A DNA stretch of 6,047 nt, taken from the NCBI GenBank assembly GCA_030624545.1, contig JAUXJX010000140.1, positions 1 to 6,047 of the forward strand, in the 5' to 3' direction. A model generated the notes under the pieces. It ran no database searches, was not told the origin of the DNA, and saw only the letters and a list, made by a program, of their open reading frames with translations. Below are positions 5,973 to 6,047 of the stretch, in pieces (position 1 is the stretch's first letter; each line of letters begins with the position of its first letter). A program made the position numbers and the translations under genes. Source of the stretch: Bacteroidota bacterium. GTDB lineage: Bacteria; Zhuqueibacterota; JdFR-76; DREG01.

Positions 5973-6047
5973 TTATCCCGCCTCTTCCTGTCGCGACTCA
6001 ATAATCCCATCAACTCTATCCAGAAACTCGAGCCACCGATCCGGGTT
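5973..6047 (-). CDS. C-terminal end of an unidentified minus-strand gene (partial)
   Basis: Reading the minus strand from the right edge, one frame is open for 24 codons and ends with TAA at 5975-5973. It includes RWLEFLDRVDGI followed by a charged tail ending EEAG, which looks like an ordinary amphipathic C-terminal helix. The stop falls only a few bases past the end of the 7-base array, so the array would sit exactly between two convergent genes. The piece is too short for a family assignment and could be chance. Confidence 0.4.
   Translation of the reverse strand, partial: NPDRWLEFLDRVDGIIESRQEEAG

Noticed and set aside
5762..6013. Minus-strand 83-residue open frame with a heptapeptide repeat (GFGIRVS-like)
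   Set aside because: The peptide repeat is simply the 7-base array read over 21 bases; the frame also runs over the CACGGAT repeats and into the transporter's 3' end. It has no ribosome binding site that I can see, and its start overlaps a more plausible minus-strand gene end.

Overview
The window reads as part of a bacterial chromosome with five complete genes, all on the + strand, and a fragment of another gene at each edge. In order: the last 20 codons of an unidentified gene; a 760-residue tetratricopeptide-repeat (TPR) lipoprotein; pyrK; pyrD; cdsA; a ZIP-family metal transporter; a short repeat-rich stretch; and the probable 3' end of a minus-strand gene that converges on the transporter. 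There are no RNA genes, insertion sequences or CRISPR arrays. A diderm bacterium is likely because of the large signal-peptide-bearing TPR lipoprotein. Its mature N-terminus (CGAYFNTFYN) is of a kind I associate with FCB-group environmental lineages such as KSB1, Calditrichota or Marinimicrobia; this assignment is from memory and weak.

Positions 1-4984 look like one transcription unit. Gaps are 22, 44, 25 and 50 bases, and pyrK and pyrD overlap by 11 bases. The first four complete genes all start with GTG or TTG; only the transporter starts with ATG. PyrK and PyrD together form the NAD-dependent class 1B dihydroorotate dehydrogenase of pyrimidine synthesis. CdsA consumes CTP, an end product of that pathway, to make CDP-diacylglycerol for phospholipids, so the pairing makes metabolic sense even if it is only chance. 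The TPR lipoprotein is probably an envelope scaffold, with no evident link to the pyrimidine genes.

Two things stand out. First, the TPR gene stops at a TGA (2368-2370), but the same frame stays open for 15 more codons. These repeat a KPDST motif found just upstream and end at a TGA that overlaps the pyrK GTG start as GTGA. This suggests the gene originally ran to 2418 and was coupled to pyrK, and that the present stop is a recent mutation, a sequence error or a leaky stop. Second, the 3' intergenic region (5809-5972) carries three 10-base CACGGAT-type repeats followed by a strictly phased 7-base array (consensus GAAHCCC, 12 units including degenerate ones). In the array almost all variation falls at one position, and its minus strand has strong G-quadruplex potential. 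I see no clear undescribed multi-gene system here.
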